64,000 nucleotides of DNA from Meconema thalassinum (Eukaryota > Arthropoda > Insecta > Orthoptera > Tettigoniidae), in the NCBI GenBank assembly GCA_946902985.2, contig OX336389.2, forward strand, positions 342,028,444 to 342,092,443. The letters are read 5' to 3'. Shown here piece by piece: positions 10,943 to 21,725 of this stretch. The position numbers and the translations under genes are program-made. The notes beneath the pieces were generated by a model. The model had not been told where the DNA came from. It saw nothing but the letters and a program-made list of their open reading frames with translations, and made no database searches. Each line of letters opens with the position of its first letter. Within the stretch, counting starts at the first letter, position 1.

Positions 10943-11428
10943 GTGGGCAATTACACCTTTGAGAGAATTGAACAGTTTAAATATCTGGGATCAACAATCG
11001 CCTACTCAAATGATACCTCTTATGAAATTAAACAGAGATTAATAGCAGCCAACAGAGCCTATTTTACTCTAACAAGCCATCTCTCCTCAAGGAAAGGAAG
11101 GAAGGAAGCCGATAACCTCGATGTTAGGCCCCTTAAAACAACAATTATCATCATCATCATCATCTCCTCAAGGCTCTTGACCCGTACCACTAAATTTACC
11201 ATCTATAAAACACTTATAAGAGCTGTGCTTACATATGCCTCGGAAACATGGCCACTAACAGAAAAAGATACTGGAATGCTGGATGCCTTCGAAATAAAGA
11301 TACTTTGAAGAATCATCGGCCCAGTCTGCGAAAGAGAAACACGGAGGAGGAGGTACAATCATGAATTGTACAACATTTATAAAGACCCACCTATTAGAAG
11401 AATAGTGCAATCAGATCCACAGGTTTGA
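10943..11428 (+). pseudogene. RTE-like LINE reverse-transcriptase C-terminal fragment
   Basis: It shows FKYLGSTIA, then LL-RTTKFTIYKTLIRAVLTY and ASETWPLT, hallmarks of the region after the RT core in RTE-like and related LINEs. An in-frame TGA at 11306-11308 interrupts it, and similarity continues in frame (RRRYNHELYNIYKDPPIRRI) to about 11428. A 70-bp SINE-like tail is inserted inside (11093-11162). The 5' end is truncated. Confidence 0.75.
11093..11162 (+). mobile_element. Short SINE/LINE 3'-tail insertion with 11-bp target duplication
   Basis: The insert reads GATAACCTCGATGTTAGGCC then CCTTAAAACAACAA and an ATC microsatellite tail. Such a 3' end is shared by many arthropod SINEs and their partner LINEs. 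TCTCCTCAAGG occurs immediately before (11082-11092) and after (11163-11173) it, a target-site duplication. It interrupts the LINE ORF in frame, adding an isoleucine run. Confidence 0.85.
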
Positions 11429-11850
11429 ACAAGATAAACCGGACTATTCTGTTTGGTTTATAACTCTTAACAGTAATGAAATAATGAATCTTCTTTATGC
11501 TACAAAAGAACCAAAACGGCGTGACATTCATTTTTGTTTATTTATATATATACTGATAAGAGGGGGGTGTGAATGGCTGCTGCTTTATTAAAAATGTAAG
11601 TAAATAGGTTACTGTTCGTGGCAACATACAGGTTTATTTTGAATGGTGTTTTGATCTTTTATTGCTAATTAACGTTTAAGTTTTATTTAGAAGTATTTAT
11701 TGATTGATTGGTTATTTTGTTTCTTTTTAGGTGTGGTAATGCGCCACTAACGTAGTGAACAGACAGTGAACAACCATACATTATGCTTTAAAGTACTCTG
11801 TGCTCTTGTGCAACGTTAATAACTTACAATAAAAATATGTATTATAACAC
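11429..11850. other. AT-rich spacer upstream of the IAP pseudogene
   Basis: No coding sequence seen. TTTGTTTCTTTTTAG at about 11717-11731 resembles a 3' splice site. If real it would place an intron just upstream of the IAP-like sequence, but nothing else supports that. Confidence 0.35.
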
Positions 11851-12810
11851 ATGGCTTTAATACCAAATACAAGAAGTGAGCAAGTGGGTTTACCACCTGA
11901 GTTAAATTTAAAATCAGAACGCGATCGTTGGTTGACATTTGAATCTTGGCCTGTACGCTTTTCTTCAGCACATAAACTTGCTGCATCTGGTTTCTATTAC
12001 TTGAACCGAGAAGATGTTGTACGGTGTGTGTTTTGTAGTGTTGAACTTTCACACTGGGAAGAAGGGGACGATCCCTTTCGAGACCATTTGCGATGGTATC
12101 CTTGTTGTCCTTTCATGCTTAGAAAAAATGTGGGTAACATACCAGTGTATCCATTTTAGCGAACCACAAGTCCATTCGCTACTACTTGCTTTGCTCAATC
12201 ACAATAGACAGTGTTGAATTGGCATGTGCTTTTGAAAAATTGGGAGTTCGCAAGACTAAAGCTCTCGCACATCCACAGTACAGGTCTGTTGGAAAACGTT
12301 TAGAATCTTATAAAAATGTTTGGCCATTATTATTAAAACACCTTATAAAAGAGCTAAGTGAAGCTGGATTTTTTATTCCGGTCAAGGGGACAAAACAATA
12401 GGTTTTCATTGTGGATTTGGTTTAAAGTATTGGCGAATAACAGAAAACCCTTTTGTGGAACACACTCGTTGGTTACCTAACTGTAGATACATTGTGTTGC
12501 CTAAATGTCAAGAATTTGTGAGCACTGTTCGTAAAGAAAACCTGATTGCAGCCAAAAACATAAAAGTGCCTTCAGAGCTTAAATACGCAGTACAAATACA
12601 CGAGGCTGAAAAAAAATGACTTGTCCCACCAATAGATACAAAAGTGTGACCAACAATTACATACAATTTGTTATCAAGAAGAACTATGTGTTGTATTTTA
12701 CCTTGTGGACACATGATAGCATGTGTGTTGTAATTCTTATGCTCCGAGCAGGGATGAATGATCAAGTCATTGTCAATATGTATGACGTCCTTTTATTTAT
12801 CAAAAATTAA
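11851..12810 (+). pseudogene. Inhibitor-of-apoptosis (IAP) pseudogene: BIR1, BIR2 and RING remnants
   Basis: The ATG at 11851 opens 102 codons with a complete BIR domain (about residues 23-90); zinc ligands C59, C62, H79 and C86 are all present. The frame ends at 12157-12159. In another frame, from about 12200, the linker and start of a second BIR follow (EKLGV-KTK-L-HPQY, then W-L, AGFF), with a frame change near 12395. The first zinc cysteine of BIR2 appears replaced by glycine, while HC, the VEH-TRW histidine and PNC remain. A broken RING-like CVVF...LPCGHMIACV signature lies at 12678-12725. The order BIR-BIR-RING matches insect DIAP1/cIAP-type inhibitors of caspases. It is uninterrupted by introns but carries several frameshifts, suggesting a decayed retrocopy or an IAP captured by a mobile element. 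Confidence 0.8.
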
Positions 12811-13096
12811 ACAGCAAGTATCATCAAAAGGCGCCTTTTGACTCTACAGCATAACACATGTTTATGAGTTATCAAAAAATTCCCTACATTCAATATAGAT
12901 ACAATTTTGATGGCTGATGGCTTCAGATTTCACAGACAATATCTTACACATACATTCCGCCATTAGCTGTACATCTTCTTCTGGTTTAAAACAATTGCCA
13001 ACTTATAAAAGTAAAATACATTTTTGATCACATTGTTGCCAACTTAGATTTACAGTAGAGGTTATAGTCAGTTGTAAACATAATTAAATTTCAACA
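12811..13096 (-). repeat. Copia 3' LTR (start defined, end unclear)
   Basis: On - the Copia ORF end is followed by AAGGAGGAG (polypurine tract) and then TGTTGAAATTTAATTATG at 13096, a typical Copia LTR start. The far end cannot be set because no second LTR copy is in the window; the boundary given simply abuts the IAP pseudogene. Confidence 0.5.
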
Positions 13097-14889
13097 CTCC
13101 TCCTTAATTATTTTACAACGAAGCGATTCAAACAATTTTCTATTGAGGGGTTTGGTCAGAATATCAGCAAGTTGCTTGGAGCTCTCGACATGTTTGAGAG
13201 CAACAGTTTTGCCCACGTGTTCCTGGATGAATTTGCGTGGAATCTCTATATGTTTCTTTCCTTTTGTAGTCTTCCCCTCGTGTGCATTGTGTAGCATGTG
13301 GATTGCTGACTGTTTGTCAACAGCGTGACTGGTGTGTCTGACTTCAAAATTTCGAGTTCCAGTCCAATTCTCTTGATCCAGCTGATGTCATCTATCGATG
13401 AGACAGCTGCTCGGTAATCTGCTTCTGCTGTTGACGTAGCAACGAGTCGCTGCTTCTGTGTGTACCAAATGATTGGTCCTCCTCCCAACAGTAGAACACC
13501 ACTTGTTGAGCGCCCTGTTACGGTGTCCCCACCGTAGTCTGAATCTGTATATGCCACAAGTTTGTCGTCTCCTTTGAAGAAAATTCCATAGTCTGGAGTT
13601 CCCTTCAAATACTGAAATACCTTCTTCACCATTTTCCAGTTGCTCTGCATGGCTTTGCCGTTGAAGCGGCTCAAGTATTTCACTGCGTAGCAGATATCTG
13701 GTCGGTATATTGTAGCCACTGCTTCTCGATATGGAGTTGTAGGTGGCACTGGTCTGTCGTTGATTCGATCTTCTTCGTTTGCCACCATTCCTTTCTCCAT
13801 GGGTGTTGAACTTGGGTTGCAAGTGTCGAACCGAAAACGATTGGTGATCTTTCTGGTGTATCCAGGCTGGTTCACAAAAATTCCTTCATTCTCTATTCTG
13901 ACGTCCATGCCTAGGTACGTGAATTGCTTCTGAACTGATCGTTGGTAAGTGATTTCAAATTCCCGATTTATGACATCCAAGACTTCAAAGATTTATTTTT
14001 CATTATTTCCAGCGATGAGCCCGTCGTTGACGAAAAGAGTCATCATCAAAGTTCTCTTCTCGTTATAGTAAATGCAGGGGTCATCGTCGGTGTTCACTAG
14101 TCCAAGTTTCTTCTCAAGAAAATCTGACATTTTCTCATTCCACTTTCTTGGTGCTTGCTTTAGTCCATATATGCTTTTCATTAGTTTGCAGACTGGGGAG
14201 CGTGATGGCGCAGTGGCTTAGCTGCTCGTCTTTCACCCGGACGGCCGGGGTTCGAATCCCTATGATAGCGGGGTGGAATTTTCACCTGAAAAATCACGTG
14301 GCGTCAGGAAGGGCATCCGGCCTTAAATCCCCGGCCAAAACCAAAATGATCCTGGATGGCTCCGGCGACCTCAATTAATTGGGAAAAGCCGAAGATAAAG
14401 TATTAGTTTGCAGACTCTGCCAGTACCATCTTCAAATCCTTCAGGTTGATACATGTACAAGTTCTCCTCCAAGTCTCCGTGCAAGAAGGCTGTCTTCACA
14501 TCAAAGGGAACAAGTTTCATCTTCTCAGTTGCGGCATGACTGAGAATCAGTCTAATTGAAGCATGGTTTGCTACTGGACTAAATGTTTCTGAATAGTCAA
14601 CTCCTTCTTCCTGCTCAAAGCCACGTGCTACCAGTCGTGCTTTCATTCTCCCATCAGGCTTCTCTCGTAACACCCAGCGGCAGGTCAGGGGTCGAACTGC
14701 TTCCGGACATTTCACTAATTTCCATGTTTCCATCTTCTGTAAGGATTCAAATTCTTCTGTCATGGCTTTCAACCACTTGGCATCTTTCAACGCTTTGGAA
14801 ATAGAGATATCCTGGATTTCTCCTATCATGGCTAAGTTGGCACTCTTTCCTCCCCGGAGGTAGCCCATGACATAGTCTGATAGTTTGGC
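13091..14889 (-). pseudogene. Copia pol fragment (reverse transcriptase and RNase H)
   Basis: Reading on - from 14889: Copia RT with CRWVLREKPDG, KARLVARGFEQ, YSETFSPVA and DVKTAFLHGDLEE, interrupted by a SINE (14194-14401), then YGLKQAPRKW. The active site reads FVND (near 14025); the first aspartate codon has become asparagine. After a break near 13985 the RNase H follows (YTDSDYGGD, STSGVLL, STAEADYRA), then a frame change near 13290 and the C-terminal KHIEIPRKFIQEHVG and ADILTKPLNR to 13091. The gag, protease and integrase are missing because the 5' end is joined to Gypsy B. Confidence 0.9.
14194..14401 (+). mobile_element. tRNA-derived SINE with 14-bp target duplication
   Basis: The head GATGGCGCAGTGGCTTAG followed by GGTTCGAATCC has the spacing of pol III A and B boxes. 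The body includes GTCAGGAAGGGCATCCGGCC and AAAATGATCCTGGATGGCTC. ATTAGTTTGCAGAC occurs at 14180-14193 and 14402-14415, an exact flanking duplication. It interrupts the Copia RT, so it is younger than that insertion. Confidence 0.92.
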
Positions 14890-15756
14890 AACAACCAAAG
14901 AATTAAGAAATGGACAGCAAGACGGTTCAATAATCCCTGAATTAAGCATTTTGTTAATCTCTTTCTCAACTGCCTCTGCGTATTTATTCGGAATGGGAAA
15001 TTTTATTCCACAGAATGGTGAATGATCAAAAACTTCGAATCTATGTTCATACACATGTGTTAAACCTAGCTGATCACTAAACACTCCCGAGTTCTCTCTC
15101 AAAACTCTCCTCAACTTCACAATGTCCTCACGACACAACCCACCACTCTCACCGGCCTTCTTGAATAAATCTATCATATTATTCTCCAGATCCTCGTGAA
15201 ATCCTGCCACATCCTCGAATTCATCTCCCGAGTCCACATCCTCAGCCACTATTCCACATATTTTAATCAAATTCTCAGAATCATCACACCACATTCGTAT
15301 TTCTCGCTTATCTTTCTCCCTACAAATACTAACGATACCCCGATCATAGTCAACAACTACGCTATTCTTATTTAACAAGTCTTGCCACAAAATCACCTCA
15401 TGAATTAAGCTAGGATTAACTAAACAGCTCAGGAACTCTATACTCTCCTGAATCTTAATGGGTAATATAATCTACCTACTAATCCTCTGAGACTTCGTAC
15501 CAACCGCCGTTATAACAACAGTTGATTTAACTGGTATATCCTCAAAAACATGCCCTAACTTCTGAAATTCCTCTATGAGTAACTGCCTCACGCACGTACG
15601 CTCACTTCCTGTATCAACCAATACTTTAAGTTCTTTCCCAAAAACATCAACTTTAATAACAGATGAAGTAACCACATTTCCTCTCACACCAGACTCAGAT
15701 AGGTCAAATAACAAATCCTCTTTCGTTATTGGCATATAATCTCTATTTTCCGGCAC
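14884..15756 (-). pseudogene. Gypsy B protease and RT N-terminal fragment
   Basis: The first open stretch (15756-15472) carries an aspartic protease with VLVDTGSERTCV and KSTVVITAVG; the latter is nearly identical to Gypsy C (KSTFVITAVG). A break follows, and the next stretch (from 15396) has the protease-RT linker and RT N-terminus (VFSDQLGLT, FPIPNKYAEAVEKEINKML, SGIIEPS). At codon 171 (about 14884) the ORF passes without a stop into Copia RT. Frame breaks and loss of the RT core make it non-functional. Confidence 0.85.
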
Positions 15757-15806
15757 AATAACACACTGCTCAATAACATCTTTCCTGGACTGGCCAACTG
15801 ACCTAC

Positions 15807-17269
15807 TTAGACAGTCCCAACGGAGTTTAAAGGTCTATCTTTCGGTTCCACATTCCATCTAGTTTCCTGTCTCACCTGTTCACTACTCTGATTGAGCCCC
15901 CTACTTCGCTGCACCTTCTCATTCCTCGAATTCTGGTTATTCTGTCTTCCTCTAAAATGCTGACTGCTCTCCGCCTGCCTACCCTCAACTCTTCCTTCTG
16001 TCCTATTAACCTGAAATGTACCAAATGCATCAAAACTGGATAATATTTCCTCTATCTCTTCAATAGTTTTAATCCTCTGCATTGTTGCGGCTTCCTGGAT
16101 CCTACTTGGAAAATGACTCAGCATAAGTTTTACTAGATCGCAATCTGCCGTAACCCATTCCAAGTCCTTCCATACCAACACATGAGCTAGGAAATACTCC
16201 GTTAGCGTAACCCCTTCCCTCTCCTTGTACTTTCCCATTATCAGCCGTTCCCTTTCTCTAGACTGAATTGTCTCATACCAGAACTTGTTTCTAAATCCAG
16301 CACTAAAATCTTCTAAGTTTTTCATACTAGGGCTATAGATATCGAACCAAGACCTCACATCCCCCTGAAATGACTGCGATAAGATCTGTAATACCGTCTC
16401 CCGTTCAATGTTTTCTTCTTCAAGATCTTTCTTGAACCTTTTTACAACTGTTCTTAAAAATAACATTGGGTTATACTGTCTCAAGCTAAATTGAGGTAAT
16501 CCTGGATCTCTATAAAATGAGCTTGGCACTACGATTCCTCTTGAGCTCATCGGCTTCTCATTCACTTCTCTCCTAATCCTTCTCAATTCATCATTTAGTG
16601 TTATGTTAACTTCTTCCATCTCACTTTGCACACTTTGTATTTCAGTAATTTCCCCCATTTTATCTTCAATAGCTTCTATCCTAGTTTTGTTACTATCTTG
16701 ATTTCTCGCTATTTCTTCTCTTATCGCATCTCCTCTCTCCCCTATTTTATCCTTGAAATCCTTCTCTAAATTCTCCAACCTACTGCTCATGACCGTATTG
16801 TGCTCTTGTATCTCTTTACTTAACTCCTCTATCTTAATATAAGTTGCCTCAGTCTGTTTCTTGACTACTTCATCTACATATAATTTTCCAGATTCAACCT
16901 GTTTTCCAACAGATTCAATCTTCTGACCCATCGATACTTTTACTTCTCCTATTTCCTTTTTCACAACTCCTATTTCCTTACTTAAGACACTTTGAAGGAT
17001 TCTTCCTGCTTCTTCATAGACTCTTCCATCCCTGTGATCTGGCTAAGCAGCATTTGGAGTAAGTTACGGTTCAATTCCCCATCGCTATCCTTACAACTAC
17101 CGCTATTACTACTCCTATTGGTAACGCCATCCTGCTCCATAATAACTATTTCCTCCGAGACTTCACTAGTCTTTTCCTCATCCTTCTCTGCCAAACTGCA
17201 CGGTTCCATCATATTACTTGGCTTAACAATAGTTCTAGACCCTAAGTTCAAATTTACCTCCCTTGACAT
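15807..17269 (-). pseudogene. Gypsy B gag
   Basis: Two open pieces (17269-16982 and 16964-15807) are separated by a one-base frame change. The first is acidic and serine-rich. The second begins with about 130 residues of predicted coiled coil rich in K, E and I, followed by a capsid core (QFSLRQYNPMLFLRTVVKRF, then SWFDIYSPSM, KFWYETIQS, LTEYFLAHVL, SHFPSRIQEAA). The tail is rich in R, Q, N and S with no CCHC zinc knuckle. The same architecture and several capsid blocks occur in the Gypsy C gag. Confidence 0.85.
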
Positions 17270-17963
17270 ACCTTATTACGAAACAACATATAAACTGAAA
17301 AACAACTCTTATCCCTACCCCCTCTTTTACTATGCGCATTCGACTGTGCCTATCCTGATCTTGTCTTCATTGATACGTCTATGTATCATGCCCTTTAATT
17401 ACGGCATCTCTACTACTTCCTTGATCGTGCCCGACTTTGAGGCGCAATATTGTAACCGTACTTTTTTCTTTTAGGGTTATGTTGGAGTTTGAGGGGCGTG
17501 TGTGTATTCACACTAAGGATGTATGGTTTTAATAAGGAACGTTTTCCTTTTAAATATATCTACTTACATATGGACATATACATCACGTCATGGTCTCTCT
17601 TTCTGTTTCTCAATCTAATTCTCCAAATTTTTTATCCACTTCATTCATTTTAAAAAAGCATTTCCATTTTTATTTCCTCTTACGTCCAATCAGCAGTTCA
17701 ACCAACCTTCATTTTTATTATATATCACCAGCATAGAATAAACGCCAGAGAAAAGTCAAAGAGAGAAAAGAACAAAGAAAATAACATCATAAATAGATAA
17801 GACATACACAGATGTAAAATTCTATAACTATGGACAGTAACATAAGAACAATAAGAACATAAGAACAATAAGAACATGTGACCACATAGGGTTACAATGG
17901 AGATCCCTATCATGCCCACCCAGTCTTACACTGCAATATAACAATCAATTCATTTGTCGGAGA
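17270..17963. other. Leader/LTR region of Gypsy B and spacer, undefined
   Basis: It should include the Gypsy B leader and perhaps its LTR on -, but without a second copy I could not place an LTR end. A short repeat of ATAAGAACA occurs at about 17840-17878. Confidence 0.35.
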
Positions 17964-18160
17964 TTAGCAATGGTGTTGGTGGGATCTCAGCAAGCTATCA
18001 TATGTGATATTCCATAGATCTGGTCCTAAAATCGAACCCTGTGCTGCTCCGGCTGAGACCCGCACCCTGCGTTGTCCTTCTGTCGTGTTATAAATCAACG
18101 AACGATCTTTAAAGTAGGAATTTATCATCCGTAAGAGATAATTTGGAGCATGAAATAATC
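17964..18160 (-). pseudogene. R1/Jockey-type LINE reverse-transcriptase fragment
   Basis: Reading on - from about 18155: PNYLLRMINSYFKDRSL, then RVRVSAGAAQGSILGPDLWN and ITYDSLL before a stop at 17964-17966. The GxxQGSxLGPxLWN motif is RT domain 4 of non-LTR elements, and the preceding blocks fit the R1/Jockey group. Both ends are truncated; the YADD motif is not present. Confidence 0.75.
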
Positions 18161-20368
18161 CACATGATAATAGTAAATATAATGATAATAATAATCACAC
18201 TGATAATACTCTGTAGTTGTAATTGTCATAATAATATTCTGAGATAATAATAATACCGGTATCGATATTCATGGTATCTTTCGTACGCAAATAGCATAAA
18301 ATCATCTGACGGAGCTCTTGTATGGTCATGCTGTTATACATATACCTTATGCGCGCTATCTTACTTTAGTGATATCCTATTCGGCCGTTTTTACCATTGT
18401 TTAGTGGCTAGTTGGCTAGTCTATTTCTATCCTAGTGTCCTTCCTTCCGTGGGTAGGAAGTCCACCCTGGTATCGAAGTTAGGCACTTGCATGTTTGTAT
18501 CGTCCCTCGATACCGTATATTGCGCTTTATTTGCGCGTTGATGTGTCTGCGTCAACGGTGTTCAATGCCCCACGGGCGTTGGCCCCCGTTGCCCGCTGGC
18601 GTCGTCACCTTATTGGTGCGACTGAAACCGACGAAAAGTGTAGGTGTTTGTGACATTGCGATAGTGTAGTGTATTTGTGTGTTTGGGAAGTATATTCACA
18701 AGAGATGTATTTATATTTCTGCCCCATCTGGAAAGAAATGCATTAGTGTGCTGCCACTAGAAATGTGTCCATACAAGTCGTTTCTCTGGTGGTCTGAAAT
18801 AGAACGCACTATATTGTTATATGCACTGTCTTATCATTATCTTAAAACTATCTGCAGTTCTTATACTATTTTCTTATACTCTAAATACGTATTTTTGTGT
18901 CCTCAATGGGTTCACATTACCTGTACCTCGTAGCTTTCGCAGATCTCTGCCCTCGTGTTGGAGCTCATAACTGTAATACAAGAAACATGAATAATATGTC
19001 CTTGGCCAAAATATATATTAATTTATTGCTCAGCGCTGTTTGCGGTTCGGCGCGCCCTGCTGGCTGCAACCGCCGCGCAGACGTCCTTTCGTGCGCCTTG
19101 TCTATTCGTTAGCGTCTCTATTATTGCTTTATCTATTATCCATCTATTATCCCTCTACTATCTATCGCCTCTATTACTGCTTTGTCGACGCTTTATCGTC
19201 GCTTTGTCAACGGTTTATCGTCGCCTTGTCGACGCTTTATCGTCACTTTATCGTCGCTTTATCGACGCTTTATCTCGCTTTATCGGGCTTACACCGCCAC
19301 TGTGTGGATCTTACAATGCCGAGCTTCCCTTTCTATTGTATCTGTGTAACTTATATCTACTTATATCTAACCTATTACTAGAAATCCAAAATTTGCCGAA
19401 TGTCCCCCTACAAAATACTGTTTTGAGGCAGTAAACTTGTTAAATTTGCTTATATCTAAGTTGCCCCTGAAGTAGGCAACTATTTCAATTTCGACTGAGG
19501 CTACGCCCAGGGCGGTTTTGTCCCCTGGGGCACCACGCGTGCAAATCTTGATGACACCGGAAGCCACCAAGACAACCAGACCGAAGTTTTTACGTTTCCC
19601 CTCCTGATATACTAAATTGCCAGCTTCCCCCTTAATAACTAAGTGTGTGTGTGTTGGCCTTTGCGCATATTTATCCCTAAAATAGCATCTTATTCGCTCT
19701 TGATCGATCACCTGATAGTATATCTTCTAATCGCTTATCGGGCGTCCCCGTCTAGTCATTTATGGCCATTTTGGGAGCCTATCCCCCTGTGACTGTCGCT
19801 ACCGATCATTTAAAAATTCACGGTACGCTTTAAACCGACATTTACGCTCACGAGCCGTTGTTCGACATTTGTACGCTTCTGCGGAACATAAACATTCATA
19901 TCATCCGGGAAAAATTCATTATTCGTTCATGTATTCAATTCTTCACCCGCCCGGTGCGGACTTTTTCTTCACCTGCGTTCCGCCAATCAGGACTTTTTTG
20001 CTTCACCTAGCGCGAGTGTAGGACTTACCCTCACGCCTCAAGGGTGGCTACTTAACTTACAGACTAACTATGAAAGTCTAGTCCTGGTCAGTTGTCAAGA
20101 TCCGTAACTGCCTTCTGTGACTCTGCCCTCCTGTGACACTTTGTCCTTATCATTTTTATATATGTACTTCCTCGTGTGTTCTCAGATCCGTGGTATATAT
20201 ATGTGTGTGATTTTCTGGGAGCAGTATAATCAGTGTGTAATTGATGTGTAATGTAAACATTGTGTATGTGTTGGGGATTGTAGGGCATTATAAATTAGAC
20301 GCATACTGCTTCCGCACTTTATGGCTCACTCGGATCATCCACGCTGATATTTTGTATATATATATATA
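18161..20368. other. Noncoding, G/T-rich with simple repeats
   Basis: It has short GATAAT repeats at 18160-18260, a degenerate 11-bp repeat at 19180-19286 and a TA run before 20370. Several open frames here look compositional. No coding signature recognised. Confidence 0.4.
19180..19286 (+). repeat. Degenerate ~11-bp tandem repeat (CTTTATCGTCG / CTTTGTCGACG)
   Basis: About nine imperfect units alternate CTTTATCGTCG and CTTTGTCGACG, ending in GCTTTATCTCGCTTTATCGG. Some units carry the palindrome GTCGAC. Confidence 0.8.
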
Positions 20369-20608
20369 TTGTGCCCGTTTGAGGAGATCATCTGGTTACC
20401 ACCAACCGTGCATGGCCTCCCAGATGACCTCTTCCTCCGAACACATACCGACGAAGGGGATAGAAGTGCAATCCAAAAGGGCTCGCCGGCTGTGAGACTC
20501 CCCTGTCCCAAGGATCAGGTTCCCATCATGATTTACAAAGTCAAAGACACCCTGGTAATACACTCCCCAAAAGAAAACAAACTACGAAAGAAAGTAGTCC
20601 AGTCTTAA
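20369..20608 (+). CDS. Unrecognised 79-codon ORF
   Basis: It follows a TA run and encodes a polar, proline- and lysine-containing peptide (LPPTVHGLPDDLFL, then AVRLPCPKDQ and KKVVQS at the end). Its composition looks more protein-like than neighbouring frames, but I recognise no domain. It could be an element fragment or chance. Confidence 0.2.
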   Translation: MCPFEEIIWLPPTVHGLPDDLFLRTHTDEGDRSAIQKGSPAVRLPCPKDQVPIMIYKVKDTLVIHSPKENKLRKKVVQS

Positions 20609-21038
20609 GTTAAGATCGTTGGAAATGTTTATAGATAAAATCCAGCCCCTAACCTAGGATCCGAAGGCATTAAATCGGCTAATCCGCTATCTAATCAAAT
20701 ACAAACAAAGAAAGAAAACTAACCCCTAAACTATAAAATTAAACCCTCGTGTTCAGCTCTGATTACAATCTAAAATCTAGCAAAACTGGGGAAAATGGTA
20801 CAAAACCCTAATTAAATTTACAATGGAAAAGGTAACGATGTCCTAGGAAGAATCATCGTGCCATAAATAAATAGTCAAACATGACTGCAAAAATCTAAAT
20901 GACGCTAAAAACCATCCCGCATTTACATTTAATATTTATCTGTCTAAACTAAACCTTGAATTACAGAAACATCGTATCCAAACGTCTGTGTATAAATTAA
21001 ACAAAACTAGTATAACAGTCATTTCATTACAATCATAC
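20609..21038. other. AT-rich spacer
   Basis: Nothing recognised between the small ORF and the Penelope-like element. Confidence 0.4.
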
Positions 21039-21094
21039 ACATAACAAAGATTGTGGTGTTTGAAGCCATATTTTCAGTGTTGCCTTAGTAAACA

Positions 21095-21590
21095 AGAGTT
21101 TAGTGCTTTTCAGTCGGTCAACACGAATGTACCCAAAAGAGATGGGTTATGCCCTAATCCTGAAATAAATTACATGAGATTAATTAAACACTAGGATGAC
21201 CAGTTTCGATCGTCAAGCGATCATCATCAGATCCATTACACTTAGGCTACAAAATCTATGTTTGAAATACAGGTGAAAATATTTACAATATGTACAATTA
21301 TTTAGTTGCAGTATTGGTACTGCAACTGTCAGTGTATGCTAAATGCAGTATATACGTTAGATGAAATGCTAAATGGTGATAGCTATCCGGAGATTGTAAT
21401 TTAGAGAGATTATATGGTTGTAAACTATGGTTAAACTATAAAAATTTTGGCTAACTACTTATCTGATTGTCTTCCGTATTACAGCTACTCGCAGTTTTCG
21501 TGCTCACTGGAACTCGCTGTGCGGTCGACTGCGGTGGTTATCTTAACGACTGTTTTTTCCCCTGCCTCCTCCCCCTGTCCCTACGTGCTG
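21095..21590 (-). repeat. PLE terminal arm (3' side of the RT)
   Basis: It runs from AAGAGTTTAGTGCTTTTC to CCCTACGTGCTG and is the inverse of 23100-23598 with only scattered differences and small indels. This arm contains the hammerhead motif in the same sense as the RT. Confidence 0.93.
21194..21234 (-). ncRNA. Hammerhead ribozyme motif in PLE arm
   Basis: On - the order is GGAT, the core CTGATGA, a 5-bp hairpin GATCG/CGATC with loop CTTGA, GAAAC, TG, then GTC and ATCC. GGAT and ATCC pair as stem I, AC/GT forms a 2-bp stem III, and GTC is the classical cleavage triplet. This is the minimal type I form with a very short stem III described for Penelope-like elements. One unpaired T follows CTGATGA. 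Activity is not shown by the sequence alone. Confidence 0.78.
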
Positions 21591-21725
21591 TGGGGAGTGA
21601 TAGCCATGTGTTTATGTGAGGTGTTGCCAACCTAGATAAGATGTATGTTATTGAATGAGGTGGGTCTACAATTATTAAAGACCGTGGATTAGCCCTCGCC
21701 ACGCGTGGAGCATAACCCATTCGAA

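Noticed and set aside
11717..11731. Splice acceptor making the IAP-like sequence a live gene
   Set aside because: The coding part downstream has several frameshifts and stops, so a single pyrimidine-AG match is not enough.
14194..14270. tRNA gene
   Set aside because: A and B boxes are present, but the sequence is the head of a SINE with a target duplication and does not fold as a clean tRNA by eye.
19180..19286. CRISPR-like array
   Set aside because: Units are about 11 bp, degenerate and without spacers; the genome is eukaryotic.
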